A stretch of DNA of 64,000 nt from Hippophae tibetana (Eukaryota; Streptophyta; Magnoliopsida; Rosales; Elaeagnaceae), in contig CM072801.1 of assembly GCA_037013495.1 (NCBI GenBank), positions 78,849,816-78,913,815 on the forward strand, in the 5' to 3' direction. The stretch's first letter is position 1, and every line of letters starts with the position of its first letter. Below are positions 1 through 10,185 of this stretch, piece after piece. Both the position numbers and the translations under genes were made by a program. The notes under the pieces are model-generated. The model worked only from the letters and a program-made list of their open reading frames with translations, ran no database searches and was not told the origin of the DNA.

Positions 1-389
1 TGCCTAAAAGATATAAGTCATATGGAATCATAGCCGTGGTTTCTGAAAATAGGTTCTCTACATGCTTCTATCCATTTTCTAATGTTATGTTTTTAAAAAA
101 CATCATTATTTGATTGTTTATTGTGTTTTTGAGTCATAAATCACCTAAAATAGAAGGAATTTTCACCCACAAGTCTTGCATTTTCTTTAAATATTTTTGT
201 CGTTATTTCGTCATTGGATTTATTTTCGCATTTTTCATTGAATTCTTCCTATCTTTTTCTTTTTCTTTTACTTATGTGTTTAATTTATCTTAGTTGTTCT
301 CAAAAACAAGAGAGTTGTTGCAATTCACTGTTACGAAAAAATAACTAATAATTTGGGTTGAAGCTTTAAACTGTCATAACTTTTAATTC
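1..389 (+). repeat. partial monomer at the left edge (3' 389 bp)
   Basis: The window opens inside a monomer, about 264 bp after its phase point, in the TTCGCCTAAAGG region. The copy has CTAAAAGATATAAG and CATATGGAATCATAGCC and runs to the TTAATTC before the first ATGCATCC. The array therefore continues to the left of the window. Confidence 0.95.
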
Positions 390-2348
390 ATGCATCCAAA
401 CGACTATTATAATAAATCAAATCGAAGCTCGCTTCAATTACTACAAAGACAACCTTACATTATTTCATTACTCCTTGTTTCTGAACCCAAGTTTGTTTAT
501 TTACCCTATTTACATACGTCTAAAAGTTTGGTCGTATCATATGGAGTTATTTTTGGTTCTTGTTCCTTAGGCTTCAATTACGATCATCTTAACCACATTA
601 ATGGTTATTCAATCGTTCCTATTTGTTGGAGTTCCTATATTACCAGGTTCTTTGGCAAAAGGATATAAGTCATATCGAATCATAGCCGTTGTTTCTGAAA
701 ATAGGTTCTCCACATGCTTCTATCCTTTTTCTAATGTTATGTTTTTACAAAACATCATTATTTGATTGTTTATTGTGTTTTTGAGTCATAAATCACCTAA
801 AATAGAAGGAATTTTCACCCATAAGTCTTGCATTTTCTTTAAATATTTTTGTCGTTGTTTTCGTCATTTTATTTATTTTCGCATTTTTCATTGAATTCTT
901 CCTATATTTTTCTTGTTATTTTACTTATGTGTTTAATTTATCTTTGTTCTTCTAAAAAACAAGAGAGTTGTTGCAATTCACTGTTACCAAAAAATAACTA
1001 ATAATTTGGGTTGAAGCTTTAAACTGTCATAACTTTTAATTCATGCATCCAAACGACTATTATAATAAATCAAATCGAAGCTCGCTTCGATTACTACAAA
1101 GACAACCTTACATTATTTCATTACTCCTTGTTTCTGAACCCAAGTTTGTTTATTTACCCTATTTACATAAGTCTAAAAGTTTGGTCGTATCATATGGAGT
1201 TGTTTTTGGTTCTTGTTCCTTAGGCTTCAATTACGATTATCTTAACCACATTAATGGTTATTCAATCGTTACTATTTATTGGAGTTCCTATATTAGCAGG
1301 TTCTTTGGCAAAAGGATATACGTCATTTCGAATCATAGCCGTGGTTTCTGAAAATAGGTTCTGTACATGCTTCTATCCTTTTTCTAATGTTATGTTTTTA
1401 CAAAACATCATTATTTGATTGTTTATTGTGTTTTTGAGTCATAAATCACCTAAAATAGAAGGAATTTTCACCCACGAGTCTTGCATTTTCTTTAAATATT
1501 TTTGTCGTTTTTTCGTCATTGGATTTATTTTTGCATTTTTCATTGAATTCTTCCTATCTTTTTCTTGTTCTTTTACTTATGTGTTTAATTTATCTTTGTT
1601 CTTCTAAAAAACAAGAGAGTTGTTGCAATTCACTGTTACGAAAAAATAACTAATAATTTGGGTTGAAGCTTTAAACTGTCATAACTTTTAATTCATGCAT
1701 CCAAACGACATTTATAATAAATCAAATCGAAGCTCGTTTCGATTACTACAAAGACAACCTTACATTATTTCATTACTCCTTGTTTCTGAACCCAAGTTTG
1801 TTTATTTACCCTATTTACATACGTCTAAAAGTTTGGTCGTATCATATGGAGTTGTTTTTGGTTCTTGTTCCTTACGCGTCAATTACGATCATCTTAACCA
1901 CATTAATGGTTATTCAATCGTTCCTATTTGTTGGAGTTCCTCTATTACCAGGTTCTTTAGCAAAAGGATATACGTCATTTCGAATCATAGCCGTGGTTTC
2001 TGAAAATAGGTTCTGTACATGCTTCTATCCTTTTTCTAATGTTATGTTTTTACAAAACATCATTATTTGATTGTTTATTGTGTTTTTGAGTCATGAATCA
2101 CCTAAAATAGAAGGAATTTTCACCCACGAGTCTTGCATTTTCTTTAAATATATTTTGTCGTTGTTTTCGTCATTGGATTTATTTTTGCATTTTTCATTGA
2201 ATTCTTCCTATCTTTTTCTTGTTCTTTTACTTATGTGTTTAATTTATCTTTGTTCTTCTAAAAAACAAGAGTGTTGTTGCAATTCACTGTTTCGAAAAAA
2301 TAACTAATAATTTGGGTTGAAGCTTTAAACTGTCATAACTTTTAATTC
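390..2348 (+). repeat. three monomers (390, 1043, 1695) without clear higher-order order
   Basis: The monomer at 390 has GCTTCAATT in the dyad region. The one at 1043 has the perfect dyad and is one base shorter (652 bp) in the GTCGTTTTTTCG stretch. The one at 1695 has ATTTATAAT near its start and CTTACGCGTC at 1871, where most left-hand monomers have CTTAGGCTTC; it also has a one-base gain in its T-rich block. 1043 and 1695 both have ATATACGTCATTTCG, a feature they share with 7575. I cannot assign the three to a repeating HOR, perhaps because its other copies lie left of the window. Confidence 0.85.
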
Positions 2349-2548
2349 ATGCATCCAAACGACTATTATAATAAATCAAATCGAACCTCGTTTCGATTAC
2401 TACAAAGAAAACCTTACATTATTTCATTACTCCTTGTTTCTGAACCCAAGTTTGTTTATTTACCCTATTTACATACGTCTAAAAGTTTGGTCGTATCATA
2501 TGGAGTTGTTTTTGGTTCTTGTTCCTTAGGCTTCAATTACGATCATCT

Positions 2549-2566
2549 TAACCACATTAATGGTTA
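2549..2566. other. weak hairpin, 6-bp arms, repeated in nearly every monomer
   Basis: TAACCA and TGGTTA flank CATTAA; the internal CATTAATG is itself a palindrome. The element sits about 200 bp from the monomer start and is kept in nearly all copies. In classes A and A' the change to AACAACATT breaks the outer arm. It is short and AT-rich, so it may be chance. Confidence 0.5.
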
Positions 2567-2790
2567 TTCAATCGTTCCTATTTGTTGGAGTTCCTATATT
2601 TCCAGGTTCTTCGCCTAAAGGATATAAGTCATATCGAATCATAGCCGTGGTTTCTGAAAATAGGTTCTCTACATGCTTCTATCCATTTTCTAATGTTATG
2701 TTTTTAAAAAACATCATTATTTGATTGTTTATTGTGTTTTTGAGTCATAAATCACCTAAAATAGAAGGAATTTTCACCCACAAGTCTTGC

Positions 2791-2912
2791 ATTTTCTTTA
2801 AATATTTTTGTCGTTGTTTTCGTCATTGGATTTATTTTCGCATTTTTCATTGAATTCTTCCTATCTTTTTCTTGTTCTTTTACTTATTTGTTTAATTTAT
2901 CTTCGTTCTTCT
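2791..2912. other. T-rich block of the monomer
   Basis: By hand count about 75 of these 122 bases are T, including T runs of four or five separated by single other bases. It lies roughly 440-565 bp after the monomer start and occurs in every copy. It is the most strand-asymmetric part of the unit and the site of several of the one-base indels. Poly(dA:dT)-rich DNA is known to be stiff and to disfavour nucleosomes, so it could phase nucleosomes along the array; that is inference. Confidence 0.65.
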
Positions 2913-4307
2913 AAAAAACAAGAGAGTTGTTGCAATTCACTGTTTCGAAAAAATAACTAATAATTTGGGTTGAAGCTTTAAACTATCATAACTTTTAATT
3001 CATGCATCCAAATGACTATTATAATAAATCAAATCGAAGCTCGTTTCGATTACTACAAAGACAACCTTACATTATTTCATTACTCCTTGTTTCTGAACCC
3101 AAGTTTGTTTATTTACCCTATTTACATACGTCTAAAAGTTTGGTCGTATCATATGGAGTTATTTTTGGTTCTTGTTCCTTAGGCTTCAATTACGATCATC
3201 TTAACCACATTAATGGTTATTCAATCGTTCCTATTTTTTGTAGTTCCTATATTACCAGGTTCTTGGGCAAAAGGATATAAGTCATATCGAATCATAGCCG
3301 TGGTTTCTGAAAATAGGTTCTCCACATGCTTCTATCTATTTTCTAATGTTATGTTTTTACAAAACATCATTATTTGATTGTTTATTGTGTTTTTGAGTCA
3401 TGAATCACTCAAAATAGAAGGAATTTTCACCCACAAGTCGTGCATTTGTTTTAAATATTTTTGTCGTTGTTTTCGTCATTGGATTTATTTTCGCATTTTT
3501 CATTGAATTCTTCCTATCTTTTTCTTTTTCTTTTACTTATGTGTTTAATTTATCTTTGTTCTTCTAAAAAACAAGAGAGTTGTTGCAATTCACTGTTTCT
3601 AAAAAATAACTAATAATTTGGGTTGAAGCTTTAAACTGTCATAACTTTTAATTCATGCATCCAAATGACTATTATAATAAATCAAATCGAAGCTCGTTTC
3701 GATTACGACAAAGACAACCTTACATTATTTCATTACTCCTTGTTTCTGAACCCAAGTTTGTTTATTTACCCTATTTACATACGTCTAAAAGTTTGGTCGT
3801 ATCATATGGAGTTGTTTTTGGTTCTTGTTCCTTAGGCTTCAATTACGATCATCTTAACCACATTAATGGTTATTCAATCGTTCCTATTTGTTGGAGTTCC
3901 TATATTACCAGGTTCTTCGCCTAAAGGATATAAGTCATTTCGAATCATAGCCGTGGTTTTTGAAAATAGGTTCTCTACATGCTTCTATCTGTTTTCTAAT
4001 GTTATATTTTTACAAAACATCATTATTTGATTGTTTATTGTGTTTTTGAGTCATAAATCACCTAAAATAGAAGGAATTTTCACCCACAAGTCTTGCATTT
4101 TCTTTAAATATTTTTGTTGTTGTTTTCGTCATTGGATTTATTTTCGCATTTTTCATTGAATTCTTCCTATCTTTTTCTTTTTTTTTTACTTATGTGTTTA
4201 ATTTATCTTTGTTCTTCTAAAAAACAAGAGAGTTGTTGCAATTCACTATTACGAAAAAATAACTAATAATTTGGGTTGAAGCTTTAAACTGTCATAACTT
4301 TTAATTC

Positions 4308-5614
4308 ATGCATCCAAACGACATTTATAATAAATCAAATCGAAGCTCGTTTCGATTACTACAAAGACAACCTTACATTATTTCATTACTCCTTGTTTCT
4401 GAACCCAAGTTTGTTTATTTACCCTATTTACATACGTCTAAAAGTTTGGTCGTATCATATGGAGTTGTTTTTGGTTCTTGTTCCTTAGGCTTCAATTACG
4501 ATCATCTTAACCACATTAATGGTTATTCAATCGTTCCTATTTTTTGTAGTTCCTATATTACCAGGTTCTTGGGCAAAAGGATATAAGTCATATCGAATCA
4601 TAGCCGTGGTTTCTGAAAATAGGTTCTCCACATGCTTCTATCTATTTTCTAATGTTATGTTTTTACAAAACATCATTATTTGATTGTTTATTGTGTTTTT
4701 GAGTCATGAATCACTCAAAATAGAAGCAATTTTCACCCACAAGTCGTGCATTGTTTTTAAATATTTTTGTCGTTGTTTTCGTCATTGGATTTATTTTCGC
4801 ATTTTTCATTGAATTCTTCCTATCTTTTTCTTTTTCTTTTACTTATGTGTTTAATTTATCTTTGTTCTTCTAAAAAACAAGAGAGTTGTTGCAATTCACT
4901 GTTTCTAAAAAATAACTAATAATTTGGGTTGAAGCTTTAAACTATCATAACTTTTAATTCATGCATCCAAATGACTATTATAATAAATCAAATCGAAGCT
5001 CGTTTCGATTACGACAAAGACAACCTTACATTATTTCATTACTCTTTGTTTCTGAACCCAAGTTTGTTTATTTACCCTATTTACATACGTCTAAAAGTTT
5101 GGTCGTATCATATGGAGTTGTTTTTGGTTCTTGTTCCTTAGGCTTCAATTACGATCATCTTAACCACATTAATGGTTATTCAATCGTTCCTATTTGTTGG
5201 AGTTCCTATATTACCAGGTTCTTCGCCTAAAGGATATAAGTCATTTCTTATCATAGCCGTGGTTTTTGAAAATAGGTTCTCTACATGCTTCTATCTGTTT
5301 TCTAATGTTATATTTTTACAAAACATCATTATTTGATTGTTTATTGTGTTTTTGAGTCATAAATCACCTAAAATAGAAGGAATTTTCACCCACAAGTCTT
5401 GCATTTTCTTTAAATATTTTTGTTGTTGTTTTCGTCATTGGATTTATTTTCGCATTTTTCATTGAATTCTTCCTATCTTTTTCTTTTTTTTTTTACTTAT
5501 GTGTTTAATTTATCTTTGTTCTTCTAAAAAACAAGAGAGTTGTTGCAATTCACTGTTACGAAAAAATAACTAATAATTTGGGTTGAAGCTTTAAACTGTC
5601 ATAACTTTTAATTC
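4308..5614 (+). repeat. contracted dimer: alpha/beta hybrid monomer (4308) plus gamma (4961)
   Basis: The 4308 monomer begins as alpha (ACGACATTTAT, and GAGTTGTTTTTGG where beta has GAGTTATTTTTGG). From about 4541 it is beta (TTTTTGTAGTTCC, TTGGGCAAAAGG, GTCGTGCATTG). The following gamma at 4961 shares ACTCTTTGTTTC and CATTTCTTATC with the gamma at 6921. The pair reads as a trimer that lost one monomer length by recombination inside alpha and beta, with the breakpoint between about 4465 and 4541. Confidence 0.8.
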
Positions 5615-7574
5615 ATGCATCCAAACGACATTTATAATAAATCAAATCGAAGCTCGTTTCGATTACTACAAAGACAACCTTACATTATTTCATTACTCCT
5701 TGTTTCTGAACCCAAGTTTGTTTATTTACCCTATTTACATACGTCTAAAAGTTTGGTCGTATCATATGGAGTTGTTTTTGGTTCTTGTTCCTTAGGCTTC
5801 AATTACGATCATCTTAACCACATTAATGGTTATTCAATCGTTCCTATTTGTTGGAGTTCCTATATTTCCAGGTTCTTCGCCTAAAGGATATAAGTCATAT
5901 CGAATCATAGCCGTGGTTTTTGAAAATAGGTTCTCTACATGCTTCTATCCATTTTCTAATGTTATGTTTTTACAAAACATCATTATTTGATTGTTTATGG
6001 TGTTTTTGAGTCATAAATCACCTAAAATAGAAGGAATTTTCACCCACAAGTCTTGCATTTTCTTTAAATATTTTTGTCGTTGTTTTCGTCATTGGATTTA
6101 TTTTCGCATTTTTCATTGAATTCTTCCTATCTTTTTCTTGTTCTTTTACTTATTTGTTTAATTTATCTTTGTTCTTCTAAAAAACAAGAGAGTTGTTGCA
6201 ATTCACTGTTTCGAAAAAATAACTAATAATTTGGGTTGAAGCTTTAAACTATCATAACTTTTAATTCATGCATCCAAATGACTATTATAATAAATCAAAT
6301 CGAAGCTCGTTTCGATTACGACAAAGACAACCTTACATTATTTCATTACTCCTTGTTTCTGAACCCAAGTTTGTTTATTTACCCTATTTACATACGTCTA
6401 AAAGTTTGGTCGTATCATATGGAGTTATTTTTGGTTCTTGTTCCTTAGGCTTCAATTACGATCATCTTAACCACATTAATGGTTATTCAATCGTTCCTAT
6501 TTTTTGTAGTTCCTATATTACCAGGTTCTTGGGCAAAAGGATATAAGTCATATCGAATCATAGCCGTGGTTTCTGAAAATAGGTTCTCCACATGCTTCTA
6601 TCTATTTTCTAATGTTATGTTTTTACAAAACATCATTATTTGATTGTTTATTGTGTTTTTGAGTCATGAATCACTCAAAATAGAAGCAATTTTCACCCAC
6701 AAGTCGTGCATTTTTTTTAAATATTTTTGTCGTTGTTTTCGTCATTGGATTTATTTTCGCATTTTTCATTGAATTCTTCCTATCTTTTTCTTTTTCTTTT
6801 ACTTATGTGTTTAATTTATCTTTGTTCTTCTAAAAAACAAGAGAGTTGTTGCAATTCACTGTTTCTAAAAAATAACTAATAATTTGGGTTGAAGCTTTAA
6901 ACTGTCATAACTTTTAATTCATGCATCCAAATGACTATTATAATAAATCAAATCGAAGCTCGTTTCGATTACGACAAAGACAACCTTACATTATTTCATT
7001 ACTCTTTGTTTCTGAACCCAAGTTTGTTTATTTACCCTATTTACATACGTCTAAAAGTTTGGTCGTATCATATGGAGTTGTTTTTGGTTCTTGTTCCTTA
7101 GGCTTCAATTACGATCATCTTAACCACATTAATGGTTATTCAATCGTTCCTATTTGTTGGAGTTCCTATATTACCAGGTTCTTCGCCTAAAGGATATAAG
7201 TCATTTCTTATCATAGCCGTGGTTTTTGAAAATAGGTTCTCTACATGCTTCTATCTGTTTTCTAATGTTATATTTTTACAAAACATCATTATTTGATTGT
7301 TTATTGTGTTTTTGAGTCATAAATCACCTAAAATAGAAGGAATTTTCACCCACAAGTCTTGCATTTTCTTTAAATATTTTTGTTGTTGTTTTCGTCATTG
7401 GATTTATTTTCGCATTTTTCATTGAATTCTTCCTATCTTTTTCTTTTTTTTTTTACTTATCTGTTTAATTTATCTTTGTTCTTCTAAAAAACAAGAGAGT
7501 TGTTGCAATTCACTGTTACGAAAAAATAACTAATAATTTGGGTTGAAGCTTTAAACTGTCATAACTTTTAATTC
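5615..7574 (+). repeat. trimer HOR unit alpha-beta-gamma, copy 2 (5615, 6268, 6921)
   Basis: Alpha (5615) has ACGACATTTAT and ATATTTCCAGG. Beta (6268) has TTTTTTGTAG, TTGGGCAAAAGG and AGAAGCAATT, the last shared with the hybrid at 4308. Gamma (6921) has the acgacaaag and TTGTTGTTG markers plus ACTCTTTGTTTC and CATTTCTTATC, as in 4961. Gamma 4961 and gamma 6921 both have one extra T in the T run before TTACTTAT, so both are 654 bp long. Confidence 0.8.
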
Positions 7575-8227
7575 ATGCATCCAAACGACATTTATAATAA
7601 ATCAAATCGAAGCTCGTTTCGATTACTACAAAGACAACCTTACATTATTTCATTACTCCTTGTTTCTGAACCCAAGTTTGTTTATTTACCCTATTTACAT
7701 ACGTCTAAAAGTTTGGTCATATCATATGGAGTTGTTTTTGGTTCTTGTTCCTTAGGCTTCAATTACGATCATCTTAACCACATTAATGGTTATTCAATCG
7801 TTCCTATTTGTTGGAGTTCCTATATTAGCAGGTTCTTTGGCAAAAGGATATACGTCATTTCGAATCATAGCCGTGGTTTCTGAAAATAGGTTCTGTACAT
7901 GCTTCTATCTATTTTCTAATGTTATGTTTTTACAAAACATCATTATTTGATTGTTTATTGGGTTTTTGAGTCATGAATCACTCAAAATAGAAGGAATTTT
8001 CACCCACAAGTCGTGCATTTTTTTTAAATATTTTTGTCGTTGTTTTCGTCATTGGATTTATTTTCGCATTTTTCATTGAATTCTTCCTATCTTTTTCTTT
8101 TTCTTTTACTTATGTGTTTAATTTATCTTTGTTCTTCTAAAAAACAAGAGAGTTGTTGCAATTCACTGTTTCGAAAAAATAACTAATAATTTGGGTTGAA
8201 GCTTTAAACTGTCATAACTTTTAATTC
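7575..8227 (+). repeat. hybrid monomer, alpha-like 5' part with beta-like 3' part
   Basis: The 5' part has ACGACATTTAT as in alpha. The middle has TTAGCAGGTTC and ATATACGTCATTTCG as in the monomer at 1043. The 3' part has CATGAATCACTC and GTCGTGCATTTTTTTT as in beta at 6268. The next monomer is the gamma-like class A, so this is again a fused alpha/beta followed by gamma, as at 4308. It marks the boundary between the alpha-beta-gamma and A-B-C domains. Confidence 0.7.
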
Positions 8228-10185
8228 ATGCATCCAAATGACTATTATAATAAATCAGATCGAAGCTCGTTTCGATTACGACAAAGACAACCTTACATTA
8301 TTTCATTACTCCTTGTTTCTGAACCCAAGTTTGTTTATTTACCCTATTTACATACGTCTAAAAGTTTGGTCGTATCATATGGAGTTGTTTTTGGATCTTG
8401 TTCCTTAGGCTTCAATTACGATCATCTTAACAACATTAATGGTTATTCAATCGTTCCTATTTGTTGGAGTTCCTATATTACCAGGTTCTTCGCCTAAAGG
8501 ATATAAGTCATTTCGAATCATAGCCGTGGTTTCTGAAAATAGGTTCTCTATATGCTTCTATCTGTTTTCTAATGTTATATTTTTACAAAACATCATTATT
8601 TGATTGTTTATTGTGTTTTTGAGTCATAAATCACCTAAAATAGAAGGAATTTTCACCCACAAGTCTTGCATTTTCTTTAAATATTTTTGTCGTTGTTTTC
8701 GTCATTGGATTTATTTTCGCATTTTTCATTGAATTCTTCCTATCTTTTTCTTGTTCTTTTACTTATGTGTTTAATTTATCTTTGTTCTTCTAAATAACAA
8801 GAGAGTTGTTGCAATTCACTATTACGAAAAAATAACTAATAATTTGGGTTGAAGCTTTAAACTGTCATAACTTTTAATTCATGCATCCAAACGACATTTA
8901 TAATAAATCAAATCGAAGCTCGTTTCGATTACTAAAAGACAACCTTACATTATTTCATTACTCCTTGTTTCTGAACCCAAGTTTGTTTATTTACCCTATT
9001 TACATACGTCTAAAAGTTTGGTCGTATCATATGGAGTTGTTTTTGGTTCTTGTTCCTTAGGCTTCAATTACGATCATCTTAACCACATTAATGGTTATTC
9101 AATCGTTCCTATTTGTTGGAGTTCCTATATTACCAGGTTCTTTGTCAAAAGGATATAAGTCATTTCGAATCATAGCCGTGGTTTCTGAAAATAGGTTTTG
9201 TACATGCTTCTATCCTTTTTCTAATGTTATGTTTTTACAAAACATCATTATTTGATTGTTTAATGTGTTTTTGAGTCATAAATCACCTAAAATAGAAGGA
9301 ATTTTCACCCACGAGTCTTGCATTTTCTTTAAATATTTTTGTCGTTGTTTTCGTCATTTGATTTATTTTTGTGTTTTTCATTGAATTCTTCCTATCTTTT
9401 TCTTGTTCTTTTACTTATGTTTTTAATTTATCTTTGTTCTTCTAAAAAACAAGAGTGTTGTTGCAATTCACTATTTCGAAAAAATAACTAATAATTTGGG
9501 TTGAAGCTTTAAACTGTCATAACTTTTAATTCATGCATCCAAACGACTATTATAATAAATCAAATCGAAGCTCGCTTCGATTACTACAAAGACAACCTTA
9601 CATTATTTCATTACTCCTTGTTTCTGAACCCAAGTGTGTTTATTTACCCTATTTACATACGTCTAAAAGTTTGGTCGTATCATATGGAGTTGTTTTTGGT
9701 TCTTGTTCCTTAGGCTTCAATTACGATCATCTTAACCACATTAATGGTTATTCAATCGTTCCTATTTGTTGGAGTTCCTATATTACCAGGTTCTTCGCCT
9801 AAAGGATATAAGTCATTTCGAATCATAGCCGTGGTTTCTGAAAATAGGTTCTCTACATGCTTCTATCTGTTTTCTAATGTTATATTTTTACAAAACATCA
9901 TTATTTGATTGTTTATTGTGTTTTTGAGTCATAAATCACCTAAAATAGAAGGAATTTTCACCCACAAGTCTTGCATTTTCTTTAAATATTTTTGTCGTTG
10001 TTTTCGTCATTGGATTTATTTTCGCATTTTTCATTGAATTCTTCCTATCTTTTTCTTTTTCTTTTACTTATGTGTTTAATTTATCTTTGTTCTTCTAAAA
10101 AACAAGAGAGTTGTTGCAATTCACTGTTTCGAAAAAATAACTAATAATTTGGGTTGAAGCTTTAAACTGTCATAACTTTTAATTC
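8228..10185 (+). repeat. trimer HOR unit A-B-C, copy 1 (8228, 8881, 9533)
   Basis: A has CGATTACGACAAAG and AACAACATTAATGG. B has ACGACATTTAT, a one-base deletion (ACTAAAAGAC), TTTGTCAAAAGG and GGTTTTGTACATG. C has the perfect dyad (GCTTCGATT) and CCAAGTGTG. A resembles gamma and B resembles alpha, so this trimer looks like a derivative of the one to the left with C in place of beta. B here also carries TTTAATGTG and CATTTGATTT, which mark a subtype shared with the B copies at 10839 and 14102. Confidence 0.85.
9563..9582. other. 20-bp perfect dyad in class C monomer (one of 23 such copies)
   Basis: The arms AATCGAAGC and GCTTCGATT are perfect reverse complements around a 2-base TC spacer, 30 bp after the monomer start. 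The perfect form is present in the monomers starting at 1043, 9533, 11491, 12796, 14754, 19325, 21283, 23894, 25852, 26505, 42182, 44141, 46100, 48060, 50020, 51326, 51979, 53285, 55244, 57203, 58509, 61121 and 63080. Most other monomers have GTTTCGATT and so keep only 7-bp arms. The element contains three CpG dinucleotides in an otherwise CpG-poor unit. Its role is unknown; a protein-binding site or a small extruded hairpin are possibilities. Confidence 0.8.

Larger units (their letters stand above)
2349..3001 (+). repeat. reference monomer: internal anatomy of the 653-bp unit
   Basis: I use this copy to describe the unit. From its 5' end it holds a CpG-containing dyad region at about +30 to +49, a mixed-composition segment of about 300 bp that is open in one or two forward frames, and a weak hairpin at 2549-2566. 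Next come the stretch around GCCGTGG and AATAGGTTC, a strongly T-rich block of about 120 bp at 2791-2912, an A-rich stretch around CTAAAAAACAAG, and the closing landmark GGGTTGAAGCTTTAAAC, which includes a HindIII site. I see no shorter internal tandem repeat, no RNA polymerase III promoter boxes and no retroelement ends. The start point is arbitrary because the array is tandem. Confidence 0.9.
2349..4307 (+). repeat. trimer HOR unit alpha-beta-gamma, copy 1 (2349, 3002, 3655)
   Basis: Alpha (2349) carries ATATTTCCAGG followed by TTCTTCGCC. Beta (3002) carries TATTTTTTGTAGTTCC, TTCTTGGGCAAAAGG and GTCGTGCATTT. Gamma (3655) carries CGATTACGACAAAG, GTTATATTTTTAC and TTTGTTGTTGTTTTCG. The same order returns at 5615. 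The alpha copies differ at the start: this one has GACTATTAT whereas the one at 5615 has GACATTTAT, so the two trimer copies are not recent perfect duplicates. Confidence 0.8.

Noticed and set aside
400-420. AATAAA-like polyadenylation signals and TATA-like stretches in each monomer
   Set aside because: In DNA this rich in A and T such short motifs are expected by chance, and there is no transcript structure around them.
1014-1019. HindIII, NdeI, NsiI and EcoRI sites once per monomer as possible functional signals
   Set aside because: AAGCTT, CATATG, ATGCAT and GAATTC recur simply because the monomer recurs. They would give a 653-bp ladder on a gel but imply no function; AAGCTT and GAATTC are lost in some classes.
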